From NCBI GenBank assembly GCA_963573315.1, contig OY752145.1:2170001-2234000 (forward strand): a stretch of DNA of 64,000 nucleotides, written 5' to 3'. Under the pieces are notes generated by a model. That model saw nothing but the letters and a program-made list of their open reading frames with translations. It ran no database searches and was not told the DNA's origin. This document shows, piece by piece, positions 39,901 to 52,700 of the stretch. Position 1 is the first letter of the stretch. Each line of letters begins with the position of its first letter. This DNA is from Entomortierella parvispora. Lineage: Eukaryota > Mortierellomycota > Mortierellomycetes > Mortierellales > Mortierellaceae. A program made the position numbers and the translations under genes.

Positions 39901-41808
39901 GTTGATTGCAGACCCTGGTTGTGACATGTAATCCGCCGTACGTTAACATATTTGACCTTTCGCGATATCGCTCTATAGAAAGACGGCCATCATCTCGGGA
40001 GTATTTCTCTAACGAATGCTCAAATTGGACGACAGCAAGCGCAAGAGCGGTCTCAAGAAAGTACTAGGGATGGCGGAGTCGACCCCAACTCCTATAGGCA
40101 CGCCTTTCTTATTCTTGAGCCTAAGAAAGGACAATCTGTAATCGACGCGAAGAAAAATCCTAACAATGTTATCCGCCACGTGCTCTGCGCGGAAACGGAT
40201 CAAGAGCGGGATCAGTGGGTCGATGCGCTTATGCTCTATGTAGGGAAGGACTCGGGCGAATCGGCATCTGGAGCACACCGGGACCGCGCTGGAAAAAAGT
40301 CCTCCGAAGATTCAAAGCAGAGTTCTACACACACCAAGGACCTCTCTAAAGGAAATGAAAAGTTTTCACCGAGTAGGGATCCTTTTGAGGGTCAGGCGCG
40401 TTCAATTTCTTCTCAAGTTTCGGGTCAGCCAGCTGGAGGACGAGGAGGAAGCTCGACTTACTCCCCTACGATTCAAGACGAACCCTTTGATGACAGGCAA
40501 TCGACAGAGAGGCCTTCAGCTGAAACTCGACCTGGGCCGGACTCAAAAAGCAGCAATAATGCCAGCGCCGCTCAACAAAGGAGCCCAGCAGCCACACCCT
40601 TTTCTCTAGATGATGTAAGTCGATCTGTTGTGCTTATGTTTCAAATTATGGACTCGTGTGCCGAACAACCATCTGCACACAGCTGACTGACTATTGGCAT
40701 CTTCAACGATCGTAGCAGTCTCTACACAAGCAGTCGACAGAGGGTCAGTCTGGATCTCCTTTTCTAACGTCGAGCGATCCTGCCGAGAAAAAACAAAAGT
40801 CAAGGATGACGTTCTGGCCAAAGAAGAAAGAGGAAATACCATCAACAACACCTAGCACTGTACCCAGCCAAAACAATGCCCAGGGCTTGCTGGCCTCCTC
40901 CCCCTCTCAACCTTCTCAAGATTCCTCAAGACTTAAGTACTTTTTAGGAAAGAGCTCCGGCAGTGTTGGTGCTGGAGCAGGGAGTGGTGGCAGCGTTTCG
41001 AACGTCTTGCCTCCATCTTTAGCGCCAGGCTCGGGCTCATATCCTTTGTTGGCTCCCATTCGACAGGTTTTTGGTGTACCCCTAGAACAAGCCATTGAAC
41101 AGGCCCGAGTTCTCTCAGGTTATGAGCTTCCAGCAGTGGTCTACAGGTGCATAGAGTATCTAAATTTCCATCAGGCAAAAACAGAGGAGGGTATCTATCG
41201 GCTCAATGGCTCGTCTGCCGTTATCAAGCACCTCAAGGAGCGATTCAATCACGAAGGCGATGTCCAATTGTTGGCATGCGAGGAATATTACGACATTCAT
41301 GCTGTAGCTGGTCTATTGAAGTTGTACCTGCGTGACCTGCCGTCATCGGTATTGACACGAGAATTGCACAAGGACTTTTTGCTAGTTGTTGGTAAGGACA
41401 CCTGTTCTCTGTATTGTCCACTATGAGAATTCGAAGCCGCCCCGCTGACTTCCCACTAACTTGTTGTCGACACGTGCAGAGTTATCTAGTAGAGAGGATC
41501 GCGTGAATGAGCTGACTCGCCTTGTCTCTAGTCTCCCAGAAGCAAATTACACAATTCTACGGGCGTTGACGGCGCACTTGATTGAGATTGTGGATAATGC
41601 CAATGTGAACAAGATGACTGCCCGTAACGTTGGCATTGTGTTTTCTCCAACCTTGGGTATTTCCGCAGGCGTGTTCTCTCTGCTTATGTCCGATTTTGGC
41701 CAGATTTTTCACACCGGCGATGGGCGGATCATGCCTCTGGAGAACATCGACCCGCCAGGGCATGCAGATGCAGGGGACGCCAGCCTTGACAGCATACCAA
41801 ATTCATAG
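36972..41808 (+). CDS. PX-PH-RhoGAP protein (Bem3-like)
   Basis: A seven-exon model gives 1429 aa: 36972-37806, 37911-38678, 38766-39484, 39570-39896, 39979-40614, 40716-41391, 41480-41808. It starts with a Gly/His-rich leader and a coiled coil (TTERNSLRSQNDQLWKIIEK, about residues 36-70), then long Ser-rich linkers. A PX domain follows (about 710-820; FVSVLVVGSNI, LPKLPEKSLF). The PH domain is at about 850-968 (WKEGYLTKRGKNFGGWKTRY ... RDQWVDALMLYV). A C-terminal RhoGAP domain lies at about 1214-1400 (FGVPLEQAI, arginine finger in GIYRLNGS, ARNVGIVFSPTL). The order PX-PH-RhoGAP is that of yeast Bem3, a GTPase-activating protein for Cdc42 at polarised growth sites. The acceptor at 40715 could instead be at 40718, which changes one codon. 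Confidence 0.9.
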
Positions 41809-42052
41809 ACCAAACAATTATTTATTTTAATTCGATCTAACTTAATAACAATGGCAGCCTAGAAGAAAGGCAAGCAACTTCGCCGACTGTTCCTTCAAAA
41901 TGTATGAAGCTGAAACGGTCATTTTTCAAATGCCGATATCTAAGCCACTTTTTGGCGGATGATCAAGGGTTGATGATTCCAGTGATGCTCATGAGGATCA
42001 GTCAGTTATTCTCGCATCACTCAAATCATCAGCAACTCTTTGATCATCGATC

Positions 42053-43597
42053 ATGGCCTGCACTGCATCTACACAGCAGATCTGCACGAGGATCTTCCTC
42101 CGTACCCGATTCAACGCCACAGCAAGAGCTCTCAGCCAGCGCCATTATTCCACATTCAACTTTTTTTCTCGCAACAATGGTCCGGTAGCTCCTCTGACGA
42201 ACCCCTTGACGGAGCAACCTCAACTGCATACCCGATTCACCCCTTCAGACCCCAAAGCGCTGCGAACATCGCCCTCATATGACCAGGCTGCACCGCTCTT
42301 ATCCGCTATTCAGAGCAAAGATCAGGACACTGCCTGGATGATTTATTCCGTCCTGAGTCGTGCAGGACAGCTGTCATCTCTATTGCCGATCCATCATAGC
42401 TTGCTTCTGAAGAGCATCCGGCCTATGGATCCAAAACGATTCACAACCGTAGAGGTCCAGAAACTTACAGAGCGATTTGAGCAAGTATGGGCAGGGATGT
42501 TGAACTGTAATATCCAGCCAGATATGAACAACTACACCACCCGACTAGAGTTTTTTGTGGCGACACGACAGTACGCAGCCGTGGATCAGACCTGGAGAGA
42601 AATATCAACCGAGCTAGCAGGAGGAAGATCTTCCGGAGGACCTCCTCTGCTACCAACCTTGTTCACGTACAATCTGATCCTTAAATCTTGTGTTTCTCGG
42701 AAGAACATCGACCTTGCCACCGACGTAATCCAATCCATGAAGCGTGCAGGAGTCCAACCCGACACTATCAGCTGGGACTATGTTCTACAGATCCATACAG
42801 CGATGAAAAATTGGCCTGCAATTGAGGCGGCGTTCCAATCGGCATTTATCACAAGTCAGGATTCCGAGTCGATAGGCCAGCTAGGTGCCTTGGGTTTGCA
42901 AAAGGCGTATCGCCAGCAAGGGTCTACGTCAGAATTGATGGCTATCCCACTAGGCCAAAAACCCAGAACTCTTCATGGAGGCTCTCTCAATGCTAGCCCT
43001 GCCAACAGTCCAAGGAGTAGCGGCACTCAAAAGTCGAGCAAGAAGCTCTACCCTAGCATACAAAACATCCACACGCTCTTTGGTTATTACGCATATACCC
43101 AGGATATTGATGCCTTGCGAACCATGTTTGAGAGTCACGTCCGACTGTTTGGAATTCTACCCATGACAAGGACTTACAACGAGATGATCAAGTTTGCTTT
43201 CCTCTCTCGAAGAGATGGGGATGCCATCGATTTGTTCAAGGAACTTGTACAGATTGGTCAGAACTTGGACAAGGTGCAAGTAGCAAACGAGACATTGCCC
43301 ACATCTTCCAAATCGAATCCGACGGAGGCATTGGGGTCGAAGGCGCTTTGCTTCGGTCCCGACTTCAACACCTTTCAAATCATGGTCAACAGTGAGCTGA
43401 TGGGCACGAGGAGCCGGTGGGGTCGCGCTTGGAGGTGGATACAAATCATGCAGGACAACTACGGATTAGTCCCTAGCGATAAAATGTTTACGAGGACGCT
43501 GAAGGCTATGCGTCGGCGTGGCGCTGACGATTCTACAATCCAGGCTCTAGAAGCCAACTGGCTGTCCGTCCAGAAGCGTCGTGAACAGCAGAAATAA
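42053..43597 (+). CDS. Mitochondrial pentatricopeptide repeat (PPR) protein
   Basis: A single-exon gene of 514 aa from ATG 42053. The N-terminus is Arg/Ser/Thr-rich and lacks acids (ARALSQRHYSTFNFFSR), typical of a mitochondrial presequence. PPR-like helical pairs follow: MLNCNIQPDMNNYTTRLEFF (about 147-166), LFTYNLILKSC to MKRAGVQPDTISWDYVL (about 204-245) and MTRTYNEMIKFAFLSRRDGD (about 374-393). A last one is at about 430-470 (FNTFQIMVNSELMG ... YGLVPSDKMF). PPR proteins bind organellar RNA and act in processing or translation; the target cannot be told from sequence. Only 244 bp separate it from the RhoGAP stop, so its promoter is short. Confidence 0.85.
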   Translation: MACTASTQQICTRIFLRTRFNATARALSQRHYSTFNFFSRNNGPVAPLTNPLTEQPQLHTRFTPSDPKALRTSPSYDQAAPLLSAIQSKDQDTAWMIYSVLSRAGQLSSLLPIHHSLLLKSIRPMDPKRFTTVEVQKLTERFEQVWAGMLNCNIQPDMNNYTTRLEFFVATRQYAAVDQTWREISTELAGGRSSGGPPLLPTLFTYNLILKSCVSRKNIDLATDVIQSMKRAGVQPDTISWDYVLQIHTAMKNWPAIEAAFQSAFITSQDSESIGQLGALGLQKAYRQQGSTSELMAIPLGQKPRTLHGGSLNASPANSPRSSGTQKSSKKLYPSIQNIHTLFGYYAYTQDIDALRTMFESHVRLFGILPMTRTYNEMIKFAFLSRRDGDAIDLFKELVQIGQNLDKVQVANETLPTSSKSNPTEALGSKALCFGPDFNTFQIMVNSELMGTRSRWGRAWRWIQIMQDNYGLVPSDKMFTRTLKAMRRRGADDSTIQALEANWLSVQKRREQQK

Positions 43598-43767
43598 ATG
43601 TAATAGTGGTTGAAATACATTGTATCTATCCATCACAAACTTGTATCTACGTGCACCTACCTGTGCACGTGACGGCTTGGGTTTCGACCCTCTGGTTTCA
43701 AGAAAAAACGCGCATTATTCATCTCACCTTCACTCATCCCTCTTGGCAACAGACAGACGCATGTGAG

Positions 43768-46700
43768 ATGGCAAGGTCAGTGGAGAACAGTGTTAACGTG
43801 AAGAATCATTACGAATATCAGGCTTTGAGTATGGCTTATTCTAATCATCTATGATTGACCACGACACAGCTATTACTTTCAAGAGGACTCGTCCGATGAA
43901 TCGCTACCATCGCCAAGCACCACTATTCTTGATAATCAGGTCGGCAATGGACCGGAGCACGTCAATCGCCCATTACTTATGCAAAAGCAGGAAGAAGATC
44001 ATGTTGAGACGCAGGAACAAGATCATGTTGAGACGCAGGATCAAAATCAAGATGCGAGCGATTCTTCAACGCCCAGTCCTGGTTCGACTTCATCCCCTCC
44101 TTCAGAAACGAATACATCTCTACCAATACATCAGAGCAGAAGCTCATCTGCTTCAAGGTCATCCTTGGGATTGAATGCGTCTCCGAAACCCGCGTCAGGA
44201 CACCACATTGCCATGGGCCGAGAATCAAATCATCACCAGTTCAGAGAGGATGCGAAAAGTCTTGCTGTTTTAGTTGAGGACCAATTTCTACTGGCGCGCT
44301 CAGATTTGGAGGAGTCTTTGCTGAACAATCTTTTTGGATCGGTCACGGCTCTCGAATCTAATGTAGGTCATGTTCACTCCCTCCCTTTGTTCTATATTTT
44401 GGAACAGGAGCCTTAGACTGTCTTCTTTTGTGCCGCATAGAATGTCAGTGTTCTCCACGCCTCAACCGACAAACATTTACCATGGGCAACGCAGGAGCAA
44501 CAGCAACATCATGATTTAGCCATGATGAGATTTGTGCCACAGACTCGGGTATTTTTTATCAACAAAAAGTACCGTTCCGTGCTCCTGGTCGATGTTAGTT
44601 CGTCTGTCCTTACAGTTGACGCCAGTGGATCGAGGATCATTATGGGGCAAGTCATCGATACGTAAGTTAACTTTAGTTTGGGCATGTGCCTCCTTCTCAG
44701 AAGCCTTTTGATTAAGAAATCGAACGAAGCTAACAAAGGCTTTAGTCTCACAAAATGCCTAGTAGGATTATCAGAAAAGTTCTCTTGCCCAGGCATGAAA
44801 GAAGACTACGTCCAGGTATCGTATTTGTCCGTCCTTTCAGCCTGTTACAGCTATGAGAAGTGTAGCACGGACTAATAGAGCTTATGTAATACTACTTGAT
44901 AGCCAGAGATTCATATTACGGTCATCGCAGAGTGCTCTCAGTTCGCCAGCAATGTTCACACCGGGGAGATGCTGTCAAATTTTCCTACAATGAAAGTTCT
45001 CCTTCAGGATGTCGTTCTGACCCAATACAATCTTCGCAGCATTTTGAAGGTCTTGAAGGTTCAGCTGGCAAAATTCCAAGTCAAGCTTTCGAAATTCCGG
45101 GGCGAATTGAGACGAGCCCGGGAGTCAATGGGATATTCTCTTGCTGTCGAGGATGCCGTTGGAGACGACAGCTTAGAGCTGGACTTCGAAGACGATATAA
45201 GTCGCCGGAAATCTTGGGGCGTTGGACTATCAGGAGCAAATCTCTCCTACACTCTGACAGCTGGCCTGTTTGCGTTGGGACTCATGCCGCAATCCGCCTC
45301 ACCTTCTATGGCGATTATCACGGATGGTGTTGTCAAGTCGAATCTTCTCCATGGTAGCACCATTTTGCGCAAACTCATGGAGCTTGATGTCTCATGCTCT
45401 GTTATTCAGCTCGGCAACAAGGACGGCTCTATACCAAGTTGTAATTGGGGCTTTGTTCAAGATACGGAGGCGCTCCGATTCGTGGCAGAGGCGACCCTCG
45501 GGAAGTTCATGTTCTCTCAGGAATGTGTCAGCATCGATCCTCACTCTATGGAGGGAAAACTGACTGAAAAGCGGACCGCACCAAATATGTATCATCGCAC
45601 TTTCTTAATTCGGGAGCTCTGTCTTTTGAAACCCCGGCCTGGGTTGGATGACATAGAGGATAGGGACGACTCTGTTGGGTATTCCATGACCAATTTTCCT
45701 TGGGATCCGAAGAGTCAGCCGGAGCCTATCAAGATGATGCAAACTGCCTGCAAGGACTACCATCTAAACATACCTGTAGAAATTTTGGTTGCAGCGCGAA
45801 TAAGGCAGGGATTCAGAATCAAAGGCGTCTCCGTTGTACCTGATAAGGACCGTCCGTCCTCCGAGCGCTACTTAATTACCATGACGCTGACGTGGCTACC
45901 GAACGTGACCATTCAGTACAAACTTAAAGGTCAAGTGGATAGTGGAGCCAAATCGACAAATTTCCTACAACGTTTTGAGCCACCTAAAGTGGAGATCGAT
46001 ATCATTGCCTACCAAGCCTTCGCCATACACTTCCTGAATTCACAGCATACATCTGTGAGTGCCAATCACTCGGTCTACGCCAAAGTGTTTCGAATCCATC
46101 GATATATTGTTGGGCTGAGCGACTCGGATGTGACTTTGAGAGGTCTGAACAACTCACACGTGTCTGCCAATCAAGCGCTCTGGACTCAGAGGGCAAAGTC
46201 GATCGAGCGTTCCCGTAAGGCAGGTGACGGTGGATTAGCTCCAGAGGATCATGATCGCGAAGATACTGGTATTTATCTCTCGCGATTGGCAGAGCAGTGG
46301 TCGGGCCTTGCAAAGGACACGGACCGTCAATACAGCAGGTGCTGGTACAACGACTTTGAGTTTGATGCCCTTTTGGTAGTGCCGCCTCCTGCCTTTCTGC
46401 CGACATCTATGGACACCAAAAACTCTCTTGTCAAGTACTGCGAGGGCCTGGAAACAGGCGTCTCTGGTATCCGAGACTATCTCAAGAGGTCCTGGGCATC
46501 CTTTGTCGTAGGGGATGTGTTTGTACAGACACAGCAGCAGCCGGAGCTGAGTTCTATATCCACTGCTAGCTCTCGGTTCTGTGAACTCAGGTTATTTAGT
46601 GAAGTCAATGTGGCGATTCTGCGGATCGAGTTGCGCTTTTTCGGAATTCCATTGTTGGAACGAAAGGCTATTGCTGAAGACATCCAAAAACGAATATTTA

Positions 46701-49700
46701 GTGTCGAGGCCATCAAGTCCGACACAACGCCCTTCTCCAAAGATGGATCCAGGCCAGTACATAATACAGTCTTGCGATGCCAACGGCCAATGTATCGCTT
46801 GCTGATGCGTCATCTTATTCACGAGGCCCCGCTAAGCCATACCCCAGAAACCACCTCCACCGACTTTCACACCCATGTAGCAGAGCCCATTGGGGAAGAA
46901 TCTGTGTTGCGATCATATCTTCTTCACAAGCACTGGGGATGGAAAGACCAAGTGCGAGACTCGACATACCTGTCTGATAATGGGTTCATGGCCAGTCAAG
47001 ATCTAGCCTTTCAATATCTTTGTGCTCAGCGGATTGGCGAGGGTTTCCTTTTAGCTTCCTCACTTCCAAACCGCGTTGTGCTTTGCAAAGAGGTAGAGCT
47101 ACGGCCACAAGAGGGCTCCTTGCTTCGAGGCACTTGCGCTATACAGTATCTTATTTTCCGGAGTCCTGTATCTGGCGAACTCGTAACAGAGCTTTGGGTG
47201 GAGCCTTTCATTGATGTGAGCCAGTATAGCACATTTGATAAGGTCAAAACGTCCATAATCAACGTCGACAGGTTCTTACTCTCACGCTTGGCCACCTTTG
47301 AAGCCATTCATACGATCGGTCGCCTACGACTTCGGCCCACAGTTGAACTCCAGCCTGACCGTGGCTTTATATACCCCTGGCTCTTTGATCCGGCGACACT
47401 CTTGAGACAGCAGCGGCTGATCACATTGACATATGAGGCGCCGAAGAGGAACAAGTCCCCTAACGTCGAGCAAGATGTGTCTATTTCATCGACCAGAAAA
47501 TGCACACATGCACTTGGATTGACTACGCTCGATGTCCCAGACCCTTCGTCCAACCCTCTCATGGCGTCTTCTGCTAGAGACCTCCTCCTCACTCGAAATG
47601 CAAATGCGAGCACAACGAGCCTGACTCAGTCTCTGTTGGATGCGGAGCTCCCTGTTTCTGTGGAAAATGAGTTGGTATCCGAGTATAAAGAACACATTCG
47701 CGAGCTATCATGTGCTGACAGGGATCTGGCGATACTACACCTGTTCATGGAGAAGTCTCTCTCTCAGCTAGCGGAGGGCGAAATCATGGCCGGCAATGAC
47801 GACGATGCATGCAGTCAATTTTTCCTCGATATCAAGACCTCGATCAAGCGAAATCCGGACGTCAGACGGTTACTAATGACTTTTCATTGCACTAATTCCT
47901 TTCAGGATATTCGGTGTTTTGTTAAGATTCCAAATGCGCGGTTTGTTCGACTCATCATTATACCGAAGCTAGGGTCTGTCATAGATCATATCACAAAAAT
48001 GAGGTCTCTGCAGTCTAAGGAGGGTGACGTACAAGCTGAGCTCGCCAGGCACGACTTCCTGAGCTGCATGATGTTCGAGTGTCTCCGAAGCAAGCCCTTG
48101 GGGGATGTAAGCGAGCACAATGCGAATGCACTTGATCAAAGTTTAGCGCTCTTCGAGCTTCATCCAGTGTCTTTGGGGCCGGTTGTGATGCATCAGCCTC
48201 TGCTTCTGCAACCGATCATGAATGAGGACCAAGGCCGAGCCACAAAGGTGCACGAGTCCACACTGCAGCTGATCCGTGCCATCAGCCAAACATATTCTCA
48301 TAGCTACGCCAAAGCGATCTTTGCGGCGCTCATCGAAGGTCATTCTGTGAAACCGGCAGACCTCCAAAGGGCCACTTTGATCTGTGCTCGAACCTCAGTC
48401 GACATCAACATTACCGGATTCTTGAACACACTGGAGCTAGTACGGCGCCGCGGAATAACGAGGTATGGATTTTTTGTTTAATACGCTGGCGCACTGTGAT
48501 ATACATGAAATTTTGTTACTATGGGACTAACACAACGACGCTTTCTTCTTCCAGCAGAGAGTCCACTTCTGAGCTTGCTACGCGGTTCATGCAGGTTTTG
48601 CACCACTCCTTTGAGTTGGCTCCAGTAGCTGGATCGGATCAAATATTCTTTTATCGCCCCCTCGTACGCCGCACTGCCCCTAAACAGGCAAAGCCCAAAA
48701 CAAGAAAGAGGTCGCCGAGCGTTTCGCGTCAGGGCCCCATTGATGCTGAATCAGATGATAACTTAGCAGAGATTATTGAAAGTGCTGAGAGACCGCTCTT
48801 CATGCACCTTGAATGTTCTTTTCAAAAGCCGTTGACGCAGTCCTCGGAGTTGGAGCGAAATGGCTGGAAGTCGTCAGTTACCTTTCCTGTCTCGGACTTG
48901 CCGTTATCATACAATTACAAGGAGAAGGAGTCTCATGAACATAATTATGCACCTTCGAGCATTGGCTTTGAGTTCAGGCCAATCGATTCGGCTGATGGAA
49001 CTGTCGCTATCCTACACTTGGTGGTGTCAACTTTACCTCTACCGGACGATTACAGCGGCCCGACTTTGAAGAGCATCGACTCAGAATCCAAGATCAATAT
49101 CGAAAATAGCCAGCAGATGGGACCTGGACCGCGAAACCTCCAGCATGTCTTTCCGACATTGGACCCGACACAATTGGAGGCAATATCAGACACTGAATCC
49201 AGGCTGGAGTGGTTGGTGAAGGAGGAAATCATGCATGGCCTCCTCAACATGACGCCAGTTACTGTCGATATCTTGAGCCTGGTGGAAACTCAGCTCAAAA
49301 CGAAGTCCGCTTTTGTCAACTTTCCCACTTCGATGACCCTCCCATTGACATTTGTAAAGAAGAGACGTGGCTATGAAATTTTCATGCAGGAGTTGGGCCG
49401 CACAAGCATGCTCCCTTACAAGCTTTGCCAAGTCGGATCCTATTTTCATTTGACAGAGAGCGACATCACTACAGGCTGTACATTCGACCAAGATTTCACA
49501 AAGGCGGATATGAACCTTCCGGCAAACGACTCTCTAGACCATCATGGTAGTTCTCAAGCGAGCGTGCGCTCGCCCATGTGTACTGGCACAGACGATGATA
49601 CAATATCTACATCTCCACCTTCCAGTGATCTATGCCATGGACTCGGCATAGTTATATTGCCAACTCCAAAGGATCAGCTGCACTCGATCACCCCTGAAGT

Positions 49701-52700
49701 AGGCAACGTCCAAAGTGTTCTGGATCATCGAGGACGCAAACGCGAGTTTTGGCTCATCCTCGTCCCTAAAGAATCGTATGTTCAGGTGCATTTCTTCTCA
49801 AAGACACTCTCGGAAGAGTCCTGTCACTCTATCGTGAACCATGTTCGACGTGCTATAGACGAGCTCTGCGTCAAGGTCAATCAGTTGACACTGCTACAAT
49901 CTTTAAACGAATCACGTAACTGCAGCAAGTATCTGGTCCCGGCAGATGATAGTGATCCAAACGTGGGATCCAGCTCGAGTTCCGACTCTGATCACGTTTC
50001 CCAGGAGGATGAAGCTCTTGTCACTGGCAGATCACAACCCACCAACAAGTCCCCAGAGACCAGGAAATTCAAACCAGGAGAGTTTGCTTGCCCTCTGGTC
50101 TACCGTAGAGCTTGGCCATTACACTGGCGTGTAAAACCAGGTCAAGCCATGAAGAGTGTAGCCCATTTGGTGCTTTTCCCTTTCGCTGTACAAAACCGCA
50201 AGAACTTTTTCGTTGTTGAGAGCAAAGATGATCAAGATGACTCCAAAAAAATAGTAGTCTTTCTCAGATTGAGCGAAGCTGAAGTTCAAGCAGGCATAGA
50301 GGTCACTCCTGGTACTGACGATGGATCAGCTGCGATAATAGCAAAAGCTGAATCAACGTCAGTTCTTACTTCCAACCAAACTACAGAGGACACAGGGTCG
50401 CACTCTAACAGCCCTCGACCTTCACCCACGGCCTCGCCAGGATCAAGAACGGTAGCTCCAGCAGGAACTCGCACTGATATCAGAGAGCTTGTTGTTGAGG
50501 TATACGGAGTCCAGCCTCCAGGTAGACAGGTCACGGGCGACTTGTTTTCGCATCTTGAGAACAAATTCTATAACTCAGTGGTGCTCTCAGTTGTATCCAC
50601 TTTTTTGTCACGAAATTCCACGCTAAAGCTCACCCAGGCGGTAAGACTTGACAACATGCTATTTGAAACACTACCACTGCTGTATACTAATGTCTGCTGT
50701 TGCTACACGACAAACCCGCGACGATAGGATGTTGACTTCATTCTCCCGGTCGACAGAATGGAGCCAGTAAGACAGGTCTTGGATATACCTTACTTTATCA
50801 CCACACCTTTTGCATTTCTGATGTATCTCAAGCAAAACTTGAGTCTCTATCTCCACCCATTGATGGGCGCGGACAAGGTTGGCGTTTTGACCAGACATTA
50901 CCAGTCCCAATACGGCCGCCTCTCCACAACAGAGCGGTTCCATGACCGGTAAGTGACGGGATAGTGATAGCAGGCCATCTCGTTGCTGATCTAAGGACAG
51001 TAGGCTAATACTTCCCATCTTAATACTTCCCATCTTACCCTATCTCACAGGCAATCACAACACACTCAGATTGGCGATTTCACATTCTTCTACAATGCGG
51101 TGCAAGGCCGCTCCCCAACACAAATCGAGTCAAGCGTAGGAATTGGCTTGGCCGGTGTCTGCCTCACAGTGCTAGGGCAAGATCAGAAACCAGTCTTCGA
51201 AATTGGGCATCAAGAAGGGGATCATGACAATGAAGGGATTCATGCTTTCTTTGAGTCATTCCCTGGCCCAGCTGGACAGAAGCCTTCCAAGTACAGCCTG
51301 TTGGTAGAAATTTGGGCTCAGGGAGGCGTTAATGCGTCAGCCCTAATAGACGCGATTTCTCAAAGTTTCCGCCAAAGCTTGTGCGACGACATAATAGAGT
51401 CGTCCATCGAGCAGGGCCTCTGTCCTAGTGCCCAGGACCGTAGGAATGACGCGGACCAGATCGATGGCGAGCTGCTCATTGGGGAGTGTGTGCAAAAGAA
51501 TTTCATCGATCCATCGTTCTTGGTTCTGCAACATTCTTTCCAGTGGAGAAATCCTGCTGTTCACTCTCTCAGCCTTGAATATTCAATGCCGCCATGGATC
51601 ATGGACTCATTCTTGTTGGAATTGGACGAGATTTTGACAGATGTCAGCGTGGGCTTTTCGCCGCTATTGATCCGATCTATTACCAACTCTCATCGTTACA
51701 AGGAACACAAGGCGTCCAGTGGCTCCAAAAAATCGTTTGGCGACATGACCAACATTCGATTTATTCTTGTTGGTGGAATTCAGGACCTGAACGAAGGCTC
51801 AAGTTCAGCGTACTATGGAAGGCGCGCAAGCATGGGAAATGATCGTGTCCACTCTCGCCGAAGTTCCTTGGCAGAGAGTGTCAGTTTACAGCACTCACAC
51901 AAAACCTCGACCCATTCTTCTCAGCACATCCCTAAGCGGCAACTGGAGGATGTCAAAATGTACCCGAATGCTATCACCGCCAGTGGTCAAGATGGAACCA
52001 TGCTGCTGACACGAAACTGCTTTATTGTAATTACCGTCAATGGATTTGGACTCCAAGCCTACACCTACAACTGGGGCAAGGCATACCAAGAAGTGTTCAG
52101 TGCCATAGAACGAGTCGTCAAATGGCATCAAGATCGAATGCGATTGTTGGACAACGTGCTGCTTCAAAAGATGGGGTTGTTCCATCATGTACCATGCATT
52201 CCGCCTCCGCAATCGCAGACTCCGGCCTCTTTGGCCCCTGGAGCGACCCCAAGTTTGCCCCGTCCTGGTCCGCAAAGCTCGCCACACCTAGGGTCGAATC
52301 TCAGAATGGGGCTCTCTGACCCTGCAGCAAGCTCAACGAGTGCACCGAAGTTGCAAGGTTCACCAAAATCTTTCTCTGCTGCAGCGGTAGTGTCTGACAC
52401 AGCTACTTTGACCTGCCTCGTGGATGAACAATTTCCAAGTAGGACTCGGTCTTTTAGTGGATATAGCAACGACGACTCACGCTCAGAGATCCAGAAGGGC
52501 CTGTCTAATCCAATGGCAACACGCCCGAGTCCGCCAGCAGCAATAGCATCCATGCAGTCTTCGGATCAGAACTCGCCTACAACCAGCTCTATTATCACCG
52601 CTGGTGTAGATATTGATCAGATTTTGCGTGATTACATCCTAGAGCCTTTGGAGACAGCACGGGACGAGAATGAGTTTCAAGACGAAGTCCAGAGGCATGC